From Campylobacter massiliensis (GTDB lineage: Bacteria > Campylobacterota > Campylobacteria > Campylobacterales > Campylobacteraceae): DNA of 64,000 nucleotides. Below are positions 19,734-28,226 of this stretch, in pieces; positions within the stretch are counted from its first letter, which is position 1, and every line of letters begins with the position of its first letter. Position numbers and translations under genes: made by a program. The notes beneath the pieces were generated by a model. It had not been told where the DNA came from. It saw only the letters and a list, made by a program, of their open reading frames with translations, and ran no database searches. The stretch spans positions 744,001-808,000 of the forward strand of contig NZ_JACLZK010000002.1 in assembly GCF_014253065.1 (NCBI RefSeq), written 5' to 3'.

Positions 19734-21052
19734 GATTTCACTCCTATTTGGAAATACTTAAAGCCCAAATTTGCCAGATTTTTCGCGTCGTATTGATTGC
19801 GCCCGTCAAAGATCACGGCGTTTTTTAGGCGTTGCTTCATCTCCATAAAATCAGGCGACCTAAACTCGCTCCATTCGGTCACGAGCGCGAGCGCGTCAGC
19901 ACCGTTTAGCGCGTCGTATTTATTTGGGGCAAATTTTAAATTTGAGTTAGGTAGGTATTTTTTGGCTTCGTTTACGGCCTTTGGATCGTAGGAGACGACG
20001 TTTGCGCCCGCGTTTTCTAGCGCCTTTATGAGCACTAGCGAGCTAGCCTCGCGCATATCGTCGGTATTTGGTTTAAACGCTAGCCCCCAAATCGCCACCG
20101 TTTTTCCGCTCAAATTTCCGCCGAAAAATGCTGAAATTTTTTCAAAAAGTACCGTTTTTTGCGCTGCGTTTCTAGCCTCCACCGCGCTTAAAACCTGCGG
20201 CTCAAATCCGTTTTGCCTAGCGGTGTAGATGAGCGCCTCGACGTCCTTTGGAAAGCAACTGCCGCCGTATCCGCAGCCAGGATATATAAAGCTATAACCG
20301 ATGCGAGAGTCGCTGCCGATGCCTTTTCGCACCAAATTTACGTCCGCTCCCACGCGCTCGCAGATACCCGCGATCTCGTTTATAAAGCTGATTTTAGTCG
20401 CTAGCATCGCATTTGCGGCGTATTTGGTCATCTCGGCCGATTTTACGTCCATGGCGATAAAGCGGTCGTGATTTTTCATAAAGGGCGCGTAAAGCTCGCG
20501 CATAACGCTTTGCCCCCACTCGCTGCTAGCGCCCACTACGACGCGGTCTGGCTTTAAAAAGTCCTCGACCGCAGCGCCCTCTTTTAAAAACTCGGGATTT
20601 GAGACGACCTCAAATTTGACGTCCATATTTCTCTTTTTTAGCTCGCCTGCGATCACTTCGGTTACGTTCTCCGCAGTGCCCACGGGAACGGTTGATTTAT
20701 CCACGACGATTAGCGGCGAGGTTAAATTTTGTCCGATACTTTTTGCGACCTCTAGCACGTAGCGCAGATCTGCCTGCCCGTCCGCGCCCATAGGCGTGCC
20801 CACCGCGATAAATAGCACGCTAGCATGCGCCAGGGCTTCTTTTATATCGACGCTAAATTTAAGCGCGCCGTTTGCCCTGCACTCCGCGACGATCTCGCCA
20901 AGACCCGGCTCATAGATCGGTATGACGCCGCTATTTAGGGCGTTTATCTTTGCTTCGTCCACGTCCACGCATATGACGTCGTTGCCCATTTTAGCTAGGC
21001 ACGCGCCGCTAACGAGCCCCACGTACCCCGTGCCCACGACTGCGATTCTCAC
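19730..21052 (-). CDS. ugd: UDP-glucose 6-dehydrogenase
   Basis: Oxidises UDP-glucose to UDP-glucuronate. Motifs: 'VVGTGYVGLVSGACLAKMGN', 'IPIYEPGLGEIV', 'VGTPMGADGQADLRYV', 'DKSTVPVGTAE', the catalytic Cys in 'GCGYGGSCFPKDVEAL' and 'WGLAFKPNTDDMREASS'. The preferred start is the GTG at 21052, which overlaps the galE stop (GTGA) and follows GGAGAAAAGG; an in-frame GTG 15 bases upstream is less likely. About 440 residues, normal length. With the UDP-glucuronate epimerase at 23.5-24.6 kb it can feed UDP-GlcA and UDP-GalA to a polymer. Confidence 0.93.
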   Translation of the reverse strand: MRIAVVGTGYVGLVSGACLAKMGNDVICVDVDEAKINALNSGVIPIYEPGLGEIVAECRANGALKFSVDIKEALAHASVLFIAVGTPMGADGQADLRYVLEVAKSIGQNLTSPLIVVDKSTVPVGTAENVTEVIAGELKKRNMDVKFEVVSNPEFLKEGAAVEDFLKPDRVVVGASSEWGQSVMRELYAPFMKNHDRFIAMDVKSAEMTKYAANAMLATKISFINEIAGICERVGADVNLVRKGIGSDSRIGYSFIYPGCGYGGSCFPKDVEALIYTARQNGFEPQVLSAVEARNAAQKTVLFEKISAFFGGNLSGKTVAIWGLAFKPNTDDMREASSLVLIKALENAGANVVSYDPKAVNEAKKYLPNSNLKFAPNKYDALNGADALALVTEWSEFRSPDFMEMKQRLKNAVIFDGRNQYDAKNLANLGFKYFQIGVKS

Positions 21053-22035
21053 AGCCTTTTCTCCCACTCGAGCGCGGTTTTTATGATGAGCGCGAGATCC
21101 TCTCTTTTAGGCCGCCAGTTGGTTAAATTTCTTATCTTTCCCGGCTTTGCGATGAGACGCGCGGGATCGCCCTCTCTGCGAGGCGCGCTAATTACTTTAA
21201 AATCAACCCCGCTTACTTTTTTAGCCGTTTCTATAACCTCTTTTACGCTAAAGCCGCGGCCGTAGCCGACGTTAAAGATTTCGCTTTTTTCATGCTCGTT
21301 TAGGTACTCCAGCGCGCTTAGATGCGCGTCGGCTAGGTCGCTCACGTGGATGTAGTCCCTCACACAGGTGCCGTCTGCGGTCGGATAGTCGCTACCGAAA
21401 ATTCCCATGCTTTCGCGTTTGCCCAGAGCCGTCTGCGTCGCGACTTTGATTAAGTGCGTGGCGTTTGGGTAGTTTTGCCCGATGAGCCCCTCTTCGTCGG
21501 CGCCCGCGACGTTAAAGTACCGCAAAATCGCAAATTTGAAATTTTCATTTGAAGCGGCGTAGTCTTTGATGATCCACTCGCTCATTAGCTTGCTTCGGCC
21601 GTACGGATTTATCGGATTTGCCGCGGTTTGCTCATCGACCTCGCCGATCTCGGGCTCGCCGTAAACGGCTGCAGTGGAGCTAAATATAAATTTATTTACG
21701 CCGTACTCTTTGCAATAGGTTAAAATTTTAGCTACGTTTGCGGTGTTGTTTAGGTAGTATTTTATCGGATCTTGCGTGCTTTCAAAAACCTCGATAAATG
21801 CGGCAAAATGGATGATTGCGTCAAATTTGCCCTCCGCAAAAATCCCGCTTAAATCATCCTCTAAATTTGCCTTTACGAACTTAAATTTACCGATTTTTTC
21901 AAGCGCGTCAAGCGCCTTTGTCGTGCCTTTGCAGAGATTATCCACGACCGTTATCTCGTGCCCGCCTTGTTTTAAAAGCGCCTTTAGCACGTGAGAGCCG
22001 ATGTAGCCCGCTCCGCCTGTTATTAAAATTTTCAT
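21049..22035 (-). CDS. galE: UDP-glucose/UDP-GlcNAc 4-epimerase (GalE/Gne)
   Basis: Extended SDR epimerase of 328 residues: 'ITGGAGYIGSHVLKAL', 'IIHFAAFIEVFES', Ser/Thr of the triad in 'FSSTAAVYGEPE', Tyr-x3-Lys in 'NPYGRSKLMSE', and 'YFNVAGAD'. In C. jejuni the enzyme encoded next to the pgl genes (Gne) makes both UDP-Gal and UDP-GalNAc and is required for the N-glycan and LOS; the same dual role is likely here. It is the upstream neighbour of ugd with a 4-base overlap. Which UDP-sugar is preferred is not evident from sequence. Confidence 0.92.
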   Translation of the reverse strand: MKILITGGAGYIGSHVLKALLKQGGHEITVVDNLCKGTTKALDALEKIGKFKFVKANLEDDLSGIFAEGKFDAIIHFAAFIEVFESTQDPIKYYLNNTANVAKILTYCKEYGVNKFIFSSTAAVYGEPEIGEVDEQTAANPINPYGRSKLMSEWIIKDYAASNENFKFAILRYFNVAGADEEGLIGQNYPNATHLIKVATQTALGKRESMGIFGSDYPTADGTCVRDYIHVSDLADAHLSALEYLNEHEKSEIFNVGYGRGFSVKEVIETAKKVSGVDFKVISAPRREGDPARLIAKPGKIRNLTNWRPKREDLALIIKTALEWEKRL

Positions 22036-22070
22036 ATGCGATTCCTATTTCTGCTTTATGCACAAATTTA

Positions 22071-22286
22071 TCATAATATTTTGCATAATTGCTTTTCGCA
22101 AGGTATGCCGTCGTTATCGCCGTCGGTTTTTTGAGTGCCCCCATTCTCATATCTTCCGCATTTTTTCAAATACCATTTAGCCTCTGCACAACTATTAAAA
22201 TGACTGCAAAGAGTCTTTTTATTGCAATCTATTTCGACACCGAAAGCAAAACTTGCGACCATTAAACCAAGCAAAACATATTTCAT
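22071..22286 (-). CDS. Small secreted excalibur-domain protein
   Basis: 71 residues with a signal peptide ('YVLLGLMVASFAFG') and a mature part containing six cysteines and the excalibur motif 'DGDNDGIPCEKQLC', a small calcium-binding-like module. The stretch 'CAEAKWYLKKCG' is also typical of the domain. The ATG at 22286 has AAGGAGAAAAAT upstream. Function is not known; excalibur domains are often attached to secreted nucleases, but here it stands alone. The secreted DNA ligase gene is the next gene upstream. Confidence 0.8.
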   Translation of the reverse strand: MKYVLLGLMVASFAFGVEIDCNKKTLCSHFNSCAEAKWYLKKCGRYENGGTQKTDGDNDGIPCEKQLCKIL

Positions 22287-22328
22287 ATTTTTCTCCTTAA
22301 AAGATGGGTGATTTTAGATAGCTTCGGT

Positions 22329-22334
22329 ATTATA
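22329..22334 (-). promoter_or_regulatory. -10 box for the excalibur gene
   Basis: The minus strand reads TATAAT here, 43 nt upstream of the ATG at 22286, with a leader containing AAGGAG. The remaining part of the 310-base gap up to the DNA ligase stop at 22597 shows no ORF or obvious RNA, only AAATTTGCCC-type words. Confidence 0.6.
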
Positions 22335-22596
22335 TGTAGATTAAACTTATAGAAAACTTTTGCAGCAATGCGCCCGTTAAATTTGCCCAAGAGAGCGACA
22401 GCTGCGTAAAACGAGCGGTTTTTGACGCAACTGTTTCAAATAGTAGAAAAAGAATTAGATCGGCTTGACGAGCAGTGTTTTGTAAAATACAAAAAACGCA
22501 AGCGTTAAATTTAGCCGTCCTATCACGCGCTTAGCGTAAATTTACGACACCGACCTCAAAGCAATCAGCGGGCAAATTTGCCCGAAGCGGCCGAAT

Positions 22597-23508
22597 TTAA
22601 TCCTCTCTAACCCGCAAAAATACCGGAAACCTCGGCACCCCTTTTGCGGTTAAATTTTGATATTTGTAGGTTATTATAGAGCCGATTTTAGGCGGATTTG
22701 CGCGCTCTTCGTCGCTAAAGCCCGAGCCAATCTTAAATTTTACTCCGCCAGCGATTTGCTCGTCCGAGTTTGAGCCCGCCGCGCTAAGCGCCTTACAGGT
22801 TACCGAGCCCATGAGACCCGCAAATTTGCCCGTGCCCGCGTTTATCGCCATCACCTCGCACTCGGCGTCTTTAAATTTTTTATATTTCAGCGCGTTTTTG
22901 CTTCGTTTTCGCTCGTATGGCGCGTTTGGCTCGCGCACGACCGCGCCCTCGCCGCCCTTTGCGATGACAGCCTCCGCAAACGCCTCAAATTCGGCGTTAT
23001 CTTTTACTTTTACCTGCTTGATTATCTTTAAATTTTGCCCGGCTTGAGGATTTTGCAAGATAAATTTTTCAAGCTCGCTAAGTCGTTTTAAAAGTCCGCC
23101 GCCGCCCTCAGGTACGTCAAAAACGTAAAATTTAACCTCGCTCCACTCCGCGACGCTGGGCATTTTGTCCATCACGATCGATTGTATTTTTTCAAATTCG
23201 CCCCGTGCGGTGTAAAGCTCGCCGTCGAGCGCAAAAGACGGAAAATGCGCACTCCAACCCTCTGGCGCGGCTAAAATTTTACCGTTTCGCGAACGCAAAT
23301 TTCGCCCGTCCCAGTAGGCGCGCACGCCGTCAAGCTTCTCGCTAGCTAGCCAGCCGCCGACGTTTTGACCTTTGTACTCGCTAAGTTTTAAAAGCTCAAA
23401 TTTAGCGTTTTTAGCGGCATCTGTGCTTGCGGCGCTACTTAGATTTTCGCCCTGCGCCGCCGAAGCTAAATTTAAAAAGGCAGCCAGCAAGAGCGCGAAA
23501 AATCTCAA
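22597..23508 (-). CDS. Secreted minimal ATP-dependent DNA ligase (Lig E type)
   Basis: 303 residues. The signal peptide is residues 1-18 ('[15 protein letters not shown]'). The nucleotidyltransferase motif I with the adenylated Lys58 is '[14 protein letters not shown]'; further motifs are 'FALDGELY', 'FYVFDVPE', '[10 protein letters not shown]' and '[14 protein letters not shown]', followed by an OB-fold ending '[11 protein letters not shown]'. There is no extra DNA-binding domain, which fits periplasmic Lig E enzymes found in naturally competent proteobacteria, including a C. jejuni homologue. The likely role is sealing DNA in the periplasm, possibly during uptake (inference). ATGA overlap with the epimerase gene upstream. 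Confidence 0.88.
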   Translation of the reverse strand: MRFFALLLAAFLNLASAAQGENLSSAASTDAAKNAKFELLKLSEYKGQNVGGWLASEKLDGVRAYWDGRNLRSRNGKILAAPEGWSAHFPSFALDGELYTARGEFEKIQSIVMDKMPSVAEWSEVKFYVFDVPEGGGGLLKRLSELEKFILQNPQAGQNLKIIKQVKVKDNAEFEAFAEAVIAKGGEGAVVREPNAPYERKRSKNALKYKKFKDAECEVMAINAGTGKFAGLMGSVTCKALSAAGSNSDEQIAGGVKFKIGSGFSDEERANPPKIGSIITYKYQNLTAKGVPRFPVFLRVRED

Positions 23509-24563
23509 ATTTTAACTCCGTAAAACTCGCAGTACCACTCGATAAACCTCGCCACCCCGTCATTTACGCCAGTTGCGGGCTTATAGTCAAAGTCCGTCAC
23601 CAGATCGCTCACGTCCGCAAAGGTTGCAGGCACGTCGCCGGCTTGCAGCGGGAGGAAGTTTTTTTCTACCTCGCGGCCGATTTTTAGCTCGACGGCCTTG
23701 ATGTAGTCCATGAGCTCGACGGGGCTATTGTTGCCGATATTATAGACCTTAAACGGCGCGCTTGACGTGGCGGGATCGGGATGCTTCGGGTCCCACGCGG
23801 GATTTGGCTTGGCTGGGTTATCGACGCATTTTATGATGCCCCTTACGATGTCGTCCACGTAGGTAAAGTCGCGCTTCATCTTGCCGTAGTTAAAGACGTC
23901 GATTTTCTTGCCCTTTAGCGCGGCGTCGACGAACAAAAACAGCGCCATATCAGGGCGTCCCCACGGGCCGTAAACGGTGAAAAATCGCAGCCCTGTAGTC
24001 GGCACGCCAAATAGATGCGAATACGTATGCGCCATCATTTCGTTGCTCTTTTTAGTCGCGGCGTAGAGGCTGATCGGGTGATTTACGCCCTCGTGCGTGC
24101 TAAATGGCATATTTTCGTTTAGGCCGTAGACTGAGCTAGAGCTTGCATAGACTAGATTTTTGATCTCATTGTGGCGGCAGCACTCAAGGATATTTATAAA
24201 GCCGGTGACGTTGCTGTCGATGTAGGCTTGCGGATTGATGAGCGAATACCTCACGCCCGCTTGCGCGGCTAAATTTACGACGCAGTCAAATTTTTCTTTC
24301 TCAAAAAGCTCTTTCATTGTCTGGGTATCGGCTAGATCGGACTTTATAAATTTTAAATTAGGCTGCGTTTTTGAGGTGATAAGCTTGCCATAGTCTATCT
24401 CGCTTATGTCAAAGCCGGCCGTTTTTAGGCGCGCAAGCTTTAAATTTACGTCGTAGTAGTCGTTTATCACGTCGTATCCGACGACCTCGTCGCCCCTTTT
24501 TACGAGGGCGTTTGCCAAGTGAAATCCGATAAATCCCGCCGTTCCGGTTACTAAAATTTTCAT
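23505..24563 (-). CDS. UDP-glucuronate 4-epimerase-like NAD-dependent epimerase
   Basis: Extended SDR of 352 residues: '[20 protein letters not shown]', '[16 protein letters not shown]' and '[13 protein letters not shown]' are the signature of the UDP-glucuronate epimerase subfamily (Cap1J/LspL/WbnF). The triad is Ser in 'SSSSVYG' and Tyr-x3-Lys in '[13 protein letters not shown]'. It should interconvert UDP-GlcA and UDP-GalA, downstream of the UDP-glucose dehydrogenase in this locus. The ATG at 24563 follows AAAGGAAAAAAC. It is the first gene of the long minus-strand train as far as spacing shows. Confidence 0.88.
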   Translation of the reverse strand: MKILVTGTAGFIGFHLANALVKRGDEVVGYDVINDYYDVNLKLARLKTAGFDISEIDYGKLITSKTQPNLKFIKSDLADTQTMKELFEKEKFDCVVNLAAQAGVRYSLINPQAYIDSNVTGFINILECCRHNEIKNLVYASSSSVYGLNENMPFSTHEGVNHPISLYAATKKSNEMMAHTYSHLFGVPTTGLRFFTVYGPWGRPDMALFLFVDAALKGKKIDVFNYGKMKRDFTYVDDIVRGIIKCVDNPAKPNPAWDPKHPDPATSSAPFKVYNIGNNSPVELMDYIKAVELKIGREVEKNFLPLQAGDVPATFADVSDLVTDFDYKPATGVNDGVARFIEWYCEFYGVKI

Positions 24564-24614
24564 GTTTTTTCCTTTACGATTTGACTTTATTTTAGCGTAT
24601 TTTTGCGCCCGTTC

Positions 24615-25532
24615 TCACTGCTCGTCCAAATTTATCTCGGGCATATTTTCTTCGGTGTAGTACTCCTCCGCCCCGGCCTGCTCGTCGTCGTCATTAAGCT
24701 CCGGCTCATCCTCGTAGTTTTGCGTTTCAAGGCGCACGAGCTCGCGCTCTACAGCCTCGCAAAACACCGGCGTATAGCCCATCTGAGCGCAGTTTGCCGC
24801 GAGCCACTCGCTCATCACCGAGATATCGTCCGCGTAATCATCCAGCGTCAAATTTCCGCGCAAAAGCTCGTATTTTAGGAATAGCCAGTATGTGTTTAGC
24901 ACGTCGCTTTCGCAGTATTCGTTGATCTTGTCGATCTTGCCGTCAAAAAACAGCTCCATCACCTGATCGCCGTGCACGTCGTATTTGCCGGGCAAATTTA
25001 GGCTAGCGCAGAGAGTATCTAGCTTTAGCCCGCGTACGGATCCAAACTCGCTCACGTGATCGAGCAGATCGAAGTGAAATTTGCCGCTATACCTGTCGCG
25101 GTAGTTGCCGTCCCATTTGCCTTTGCCAAGCTCCTTGTTTTCGACCTCGTAAAAGCTCGGAAACGAGACGTTGTACCTCATCGCGCGAGTTAAAATCATC
25201 GGCAGGTCAAAACCCCGTCCGTTAAAGCTCACCAGGCGCGGGTTGTGCGAGTTTACGAAACCGATAAATTTATTTAGGATTTCGCGCTCGTTTGCGCCTT
25301 TCATCGTGCTTACGCGCAAAAATTTACCGTACTCGTCCGCCATCACCGCAGATATCGCCACGACGCGGTGAAACATCACGGGCAAAAACTCGCTTCCGCT
25401 TGCTGCCTTTTGCGCTGCAAACGCCTGCCTTGCCACCTCCGCGTCGCTTCCCTCATACCCGTAAATTTTACGCAAAAGCGCGGTATCGGGCACCGTCTCG
25501 CAGTCAAAAACGCAGATATAATTTTTAGCCAT
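24615..25532 (-). CDS. wlaX: PolB-like DEDD 3'-5' exonuclease, WlaX homologue
   Basis: 305 residues: ExoI motif 'VFDCETVPD', ExoII 'LVSFNGRGFDLPMI', ExoIII 'YCESDVLNTYWLFL'. This is the stand-alone exonuclease family related to family B polymerase proofreading domains; the C. jejuni homologue between gne and waaC is called WlaX. The C-terminal 40 residues are very acidic (Asp/Glu-rich tail). Likely a cytoplasmic 3'-5' nuclease; the biological substrate is not established. It is divergent from waaC with 63 bases between. Confidence 0.85.
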   Translation of the reverse strand: MAKNYICVFDCETVPDTALLRKIYGYEGSDAEVARQAFAAQKAASGSEFLPVMFHRVVAISAVMADEYGKFLRVSTMKGANEREILNKFIGFVNSHNPRLVSFNGRGFDLPMILTRAMRYNVSFPSFYEVENKELGKGKWDGNYRDRYSGKFHFDLLDHVSEFGSVRGLKLDTLCASLNLPGKYDVHGDQVMELFFDGKIDKINEYCESDVLNTYWLFLKYELLRGNLTLDDYADDISVMSEWLAANCAQMGYTPVFCEAVERELVRLETQNYEDEPELNDDDEQAGAEEYYTEENMPEINLDEQ

Positions 25533-25540
25533 TTCAAACC

Positions 25541-25577
25541 TTTTTTAGCTATTTTTGCCTAAAATGATAGCTAAAAA
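25541..25577. repeat. Inverted repeat between wlaX and waaC
   Basis: TTTTTAGCTAT (about 25542-25552) is mirrored as ATAGCTAAAAA (25567-25577), an 11-bp perfect inverted repeat with a 14-base centre. It lies between the divergent wlaX and waaC starts, so it could be an operator or a stem in the leader of one of them. No known regulator motif was recognised. Confidence 0.4.
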
Positions 25578-25595
25578 TCTTTATAAAAGCGGTAA

Positions 25596-26582
25596 ATGAG
25601 TAAAAATTTAAGCCCAAACATCGCCGTTATCAAGCTCTCCGCCCTGGGCGATATCGTCCATGCGGCGACCGTGCTGCAGTTTATCAAAAAGCACTTGCCG
25701 CAAGCCAAAATTACGTGGTTTGCCGATGCTAAATTTAGCGAGATTTTGTTCCTTTGCCCGCAAATTTCGCGCGTCGTATCGCTACCGCTAAAAAACGGCG
25801 AGTACAAAAAAAGCTTGCAGCTGATCGCGTCTGCTAAGCAAGAGGGCAAATTTGACTACGTCATCGACCTGCAAGGGCTGATCAAATCCGCCGCGGTTGC
25901 GAAACTTCTTGGCAAAAACAGTTACGGATTTGATAAATTTAGCGTTAAGGAACCGCTTGCGGCACTGTTTTACGGGCATAAATTTAGCTGCGACTACGCC
26001 CAAAATATCATCTTGCGAAATTTGGGCCTTACAGCTTTTGCTCTGGGATTTAGCTTTAGCGAGGATGAGATTTTAGCCAAACAGCCTTGTTTTAGCGCTT
26101 CTCAAAGTAAATTTGATAGCTCAAAAAAGAAAATTTTGATAGCACCCTTTGCTAGCGAACCGAGTAAAATTTACGATAAATTTGGCGATGTTATCGCGCT
26201 GCTAGACGATCCGAAAAATGAAATTTTCGTCTGCTTTAACGGCGAAAAAGAGGAAAAAGAGGCTCTAAATTTGATAAAAAACTCAAACGCAAAAACTCTA
26301 AATTTGAGCCTAAAAGAGCTCGTGAGCTTTATCTCAAGCTGTGATCTGGTTATCGGCAACGATAGCGGCGTGACGCATATCGCCTGGGCGCAAAATCGCC
26401 CCTCTATCACGCTTTTTGGCAACCGACCAGCAGAGCGAAATGCCTTTGCTAGCCCCGTAAATTTAACGCTTGACGCGGGCAAAAAAATAGACGCGAAAAA
26501 GATAGACAAAAGCGACTTTTGCGTGCGAGATATCGCGCCGCAGACTATCGCAAACGCGGCAAAAAGGCTACTTGATGCGTGA
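25596..26582 (+). CDS. waaC: Lipopolysaccharide heptosyltransferase I
   Basis: GT9 enzyme that attaches the first heptose to Kdo of the inner core, using ADP-heptose, at the inner face of the membrane. 328 residues: N-terminus 'IAVIKLSALGDIVHAATV', the phosphate-binding-site motif 'VIGNDSGVTHIAWAQNRP' and 'SITLFGNRPAERNA'. The position next to wlaX and before htrB matches C. jejuni waaC. The ATG follows GCGGTAA with only a weak ribosome site. Confidence 0.92.
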   Translation: MSKNLSPNIAVIKLSALGDIVHAATVLQFIKKHLPQAKITWFADAKFSEILFLCPQISRVVSLPLKNGEYKKSLQLIASAKQEGKFDYVIDLQGLIKSAAVAKLLGKNSYGFDKFSVKEPLAALFYGHKFSCDYAQNIILRNLGLTAFALGFSFSEDEILAKQPCFSASQSKFDSSKKKILIAPFASEPSKIYDKFGDVIALLDDPKNEIFVCFNGEKEEKEALNLIKNSNAKTLNLSLKELVSFISSCDLVIGNDSGVTHIAWAQNRPSITLFGNRPAERNAFASPVNLTLDAGKKIDAKKIDKSDFCVRDIAPQTIANAAKRLLDA

Positions 26583-27468
26583 TTTATTTTACCTTTGGCT
26601 TTATAAATTTTTTAAATTTATCTTTACCGTTACGCCCGCGTTTTTGCTGGATCCGTTTTTAAATTTCATCGCGTTTTTGTTTTATAAATTTGACGCCAAA
26701 CACACCAAAATCATCAGAGCAAATCTAAATTTCGCCTACGCTGACGAGCTTACGGCCACGCAAAAAGAGCGGATCATCAAAGACACGTACCAAAACTACG
26801 CCAAATTTGCGGTAAATTTTATAAAAAATCAAAACGCGAGCAAGGAAAAAATCCTAGAAAAAGTCGAATTTAAAAACTTAGAAATCTTTCAAAACGCGCT
26901 CGCCTCTGGCCGCCCGATCATCGTGCAAACCGCGCACTACGGGCAGTGGGAGCTCTTTTCTCTCGCGATGGCGGCGAAATTTGGTGGCGTTAGCATCGTC
27001 GGGCGCGCTCTTGATAGCGCGGTCATGCAGCGCATTTTGGAGGCGAATCGAACTCGCTTTGACATCGAGCTCATCGATAAAATGGGCGGCGCCAAGCAAA
27101 TTTTAAAAGCGGTCAAGGCGCGCCGATTAGTGGGCATCCTAGTCGATCAAAACACCGCCAAAGAGGAAGGCGTAGAGGTCAAGTTTTTCGGACGAAAAGT
27201 CCTGCATACGCCTGCAGTTAGCATCTTTGCGCAAAAAACGGACGCGCTCATAGTGCCGGCCTTTATCCGTGAAAAAGCGCGCAACCTCAGCGAAATTTGC
27301 TTTTTCCCGCCGATTGACGTTAGAGAATTTGAAAAAGACGAAGCCGTGCTAAAGGCCACGCAAGCTCAATCAGACGCGACCGAGGCCGCCGTGCGCGAGA
27401 AGCCGGACGAGTACTTTTGGTTTCACAAACGCTTTAAGCATTTTAACGAGGAAATTTATAAATGCTAA
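26575..27468 (+). CDS. htrB: Lipid A biosynthesis acyltransferase (HtrB/LpxL family)
   Basis: Late acyltransferase that adds a secondary acyl chain to Kdo2-lipid A. About 297 residues from the ATG at 26575 (overlaps the waaC end). An N-terminal hydrophobic anchor is at about 12-35, the catalytic His and acidic residue are in 'TAHYGQWELFSLAM', and the conserved 'GILVDQNTAKEEGVEVKFF' and 'TPAVSIFAQKTDALIVPAFI' follow. Synteny waaC-htrB matches C. jejuni. The frame also includes a TTG three bases earlier; ATG is preferred. Confidence 0.92.
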   Translation: MRDLFYLWLYKFFKFIFTVTPAFLLDPFLNFIAFLFYKFDAKHTKIIRANLNFAYADELTATQKERIIKDTYQNYAKFAVNFIKNQNASKEKILEKVEFKNLEIFQNALASGRPIIVQTAHYGQWELFSLAMAAKFGGVSIVGRALDSAVMQRILEANRTRFDIELIDKMGGAKQILKAVKARRLVGILVDQNTAKEEGVEVKFFGRKVLHTPAVSIFAQKTDALIVPAFIREKARNLSEICFFPPIDVREFEKDEAVLKATQAQSDATEAAVREKPDEYFWFHKRFKHFNEEIYKC

Positions 27469-28226
27469 GCGTCGTAATCCTCACGCTAAACAGCGAAAAA
27501 TACCTCGCCGAGGTACTAAAAAGCTGCGAATTCGCAGACGAAGTCGTCGTGGTCGATAGCGGCTCGCAGGATGCTACGGAGCAAATTTGCTCTGGGTTTA
27601 AAAACGTCAAATTTCACAAGCAAAAGTGGCTGGGATTTAGCGCGCAAAAGCAGCTGGGAGTGGATCTAGCGCGTAATAGCTGGGTTTTCGTGCTAGATAG
27701 CGACGAGGTGATTTTAGAGCCTTTGCGGGATGAAATTTTGCAGGTTTTGCAGTGTCCCGAGTTTTGCGCATACGAGGTAGCTCGCGCAAATATCTTTTTC
27801 GGTAAAGAAGTGCGCACTATGGGGCTTTACCCGGACTGCACGGTTAGGCTTTTTGATAGGACACTGGCGAAGTTTGACGGGCGCGAGATACACGAAAAGG
27901 TCGTTTTAAAAAGCGCGGCCAAAACGGACGAACAAACTCCGGCAGACGGCGCAAATTTAACCGCTACCAAAAATCAAATCGGCAGGCTAAAAAACCACTT
28001 CAAGCACTATGCCTACGATAGTATCGAGCAGTTTATCGCCAAGCAAAATCGCTACTCGAGCCTGGGCGCAAAGGGCGCAAAATCAAGTAAATTTAAGGCC
28101 GTTTTAAATCCCGCGTGGACGTTTTTTAAGCTATTTTTCCTAAAAGGCGGCTGGCGCGAGGGCTGGCGCGGCTACGTGATAGCAAGGCTTTACGCGCAAT
28201 ACACATTTTGGAAGTATGTAAAATGA
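27462..28226 (+). CDS. Glycosyltransferase family 2, LOS core (LgtF/WaaE-like)
   Basis: 254 residues with GT2 motifs 'LSVVILTLNSEKYLAEVL', 'VVVDSGSQDATEQI', 'WVFVLDSDEVI' and 'LYPDCTVRLFDR'. WaaE/KdtX and LgtF beta-1,4-glucosyltransferases share this layout; in C. jejuni the gene after htrB is a two-domain LgtF glucosyltransferase, while this protein has one domain. Around residues 150-165 is a short low-complexity insert carrying 'GANLTATKNQ'. It overlaps both neighbours, so it is translationally coupled. Likely adds glucose to heptose I (inference). Confidence 0.82.
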   Translation: MLSVVILTLNSEKYLAEVLKSCEFADEVVVVDSGSQDATEQICSGFKNVKFHKQKWLGFSAQKQLGVDLARNSWVFVLDSDEVILEPLRDEILQVLQCPEFCAYEVARANIFFGKEVRTMGLYPDCTVRLFDRTLAKFDGREIHEKVVLKSAAKTDEQTPADGANLTATKNQIGRLKNHFKHYAYDSIEQFIAKQNRYSSLGAKGAKSSKFKAVLNPAWTFFKLFFLKGGWREGWRGYVIARLYAQYTFWKYVK

